Below are positions 5,977 to 6,000 of a stretch of 6,000 bases of DNA, piece by piece (position 1 is the first letter of the stretch; each line of letters starts with the position of its first letter). This stretch comes from Thermoguttaceae bacterium (GTDB lineage Bacteria > Planctomycetota > Planctomycetia > Pirellulales > Thermoguttaceae), in the NCBI GenBank assembly GCA_017549085.1, contig JAFYVO010000250.1, forward strand, positions 1 through 6,000. Reading direction: 5' to 3'. The notes beneath the pieces were generated by a model. The model saw only the letters and a program-made list of their open reading frames with translations. It ran no database searches and was not told the DNA's origin. Both the position numbers and the translations under genes were made by a program.

Positions 5977-6000
5977 AAACGAGTCGCTCGAATGAAGCGA

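Overview
The window reads as bacterial chromosome with four complete genes and one partial gene, in a GC-rich genome that uses TCGA/GTCGAC words very heavily. DnaK carries the extra N-terminal segment typical of Gram-negative-type Hsp70s, and the last gene has a Sec signal peptide. A planctomycete-like bacterium is my best guess, but this rests on overall look (composition, an orphan argC, an unrecognised secreted protein) and is tentative.

Layout: (1) 1-630, minus strand: first 210 codons of dnaK, running off the left edge. (2) 631-1101: divergent non-coding region with an imperfect palindrome (909-923), repeated GAATTTT words and a candidate rightward promoter (983-1010). (3) 1102-2847: two co-directional genes 30 bp apart, a SAM-dependent methyltransferase resembling the BtaB part of betaine-lipid synthases and an extended-SDR nucleotide-sugar epimerase/decarboxylase. 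(4) 2848-3011: a perfect TATAAT followed by two strong hairpins, which looks like a structured leader for argC. (5) 3012-4022: argC, closed by a textbook intrinsic terminator (4089-4128). (6) 4129-4291: non-coding, opening with three AAATTT blocks at an exact 10-bp period that form two overlapping perfect 16-bp palindromes. (7) 4292-5599: a secreted protein of unknown function. (8) 5600-6000: no convincing protein gene, but two good sigma70-type promoters, each with A/T-rich upstream sequence, and between them a segment able to form competing hairpins; both point into the next window.

The genes do not form one pathway. Chaperone (dnaK), membrane-lipid headgroup methylation (BtaB-like), sugar-nucleotide chemistry (SDR) and arginine biosynthesis (argC) sit side by side, each apparently with its own signals except the BtaB-like/SDR pair. 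No mobile element, CRISPR array, tRNA or rRNA gene was seen. I found no clear new defence or mobile system. The most unusual signals are non-coding: the 10-bp-phased palindrome array, the argC leader, and the tandem promoters at the right edge.
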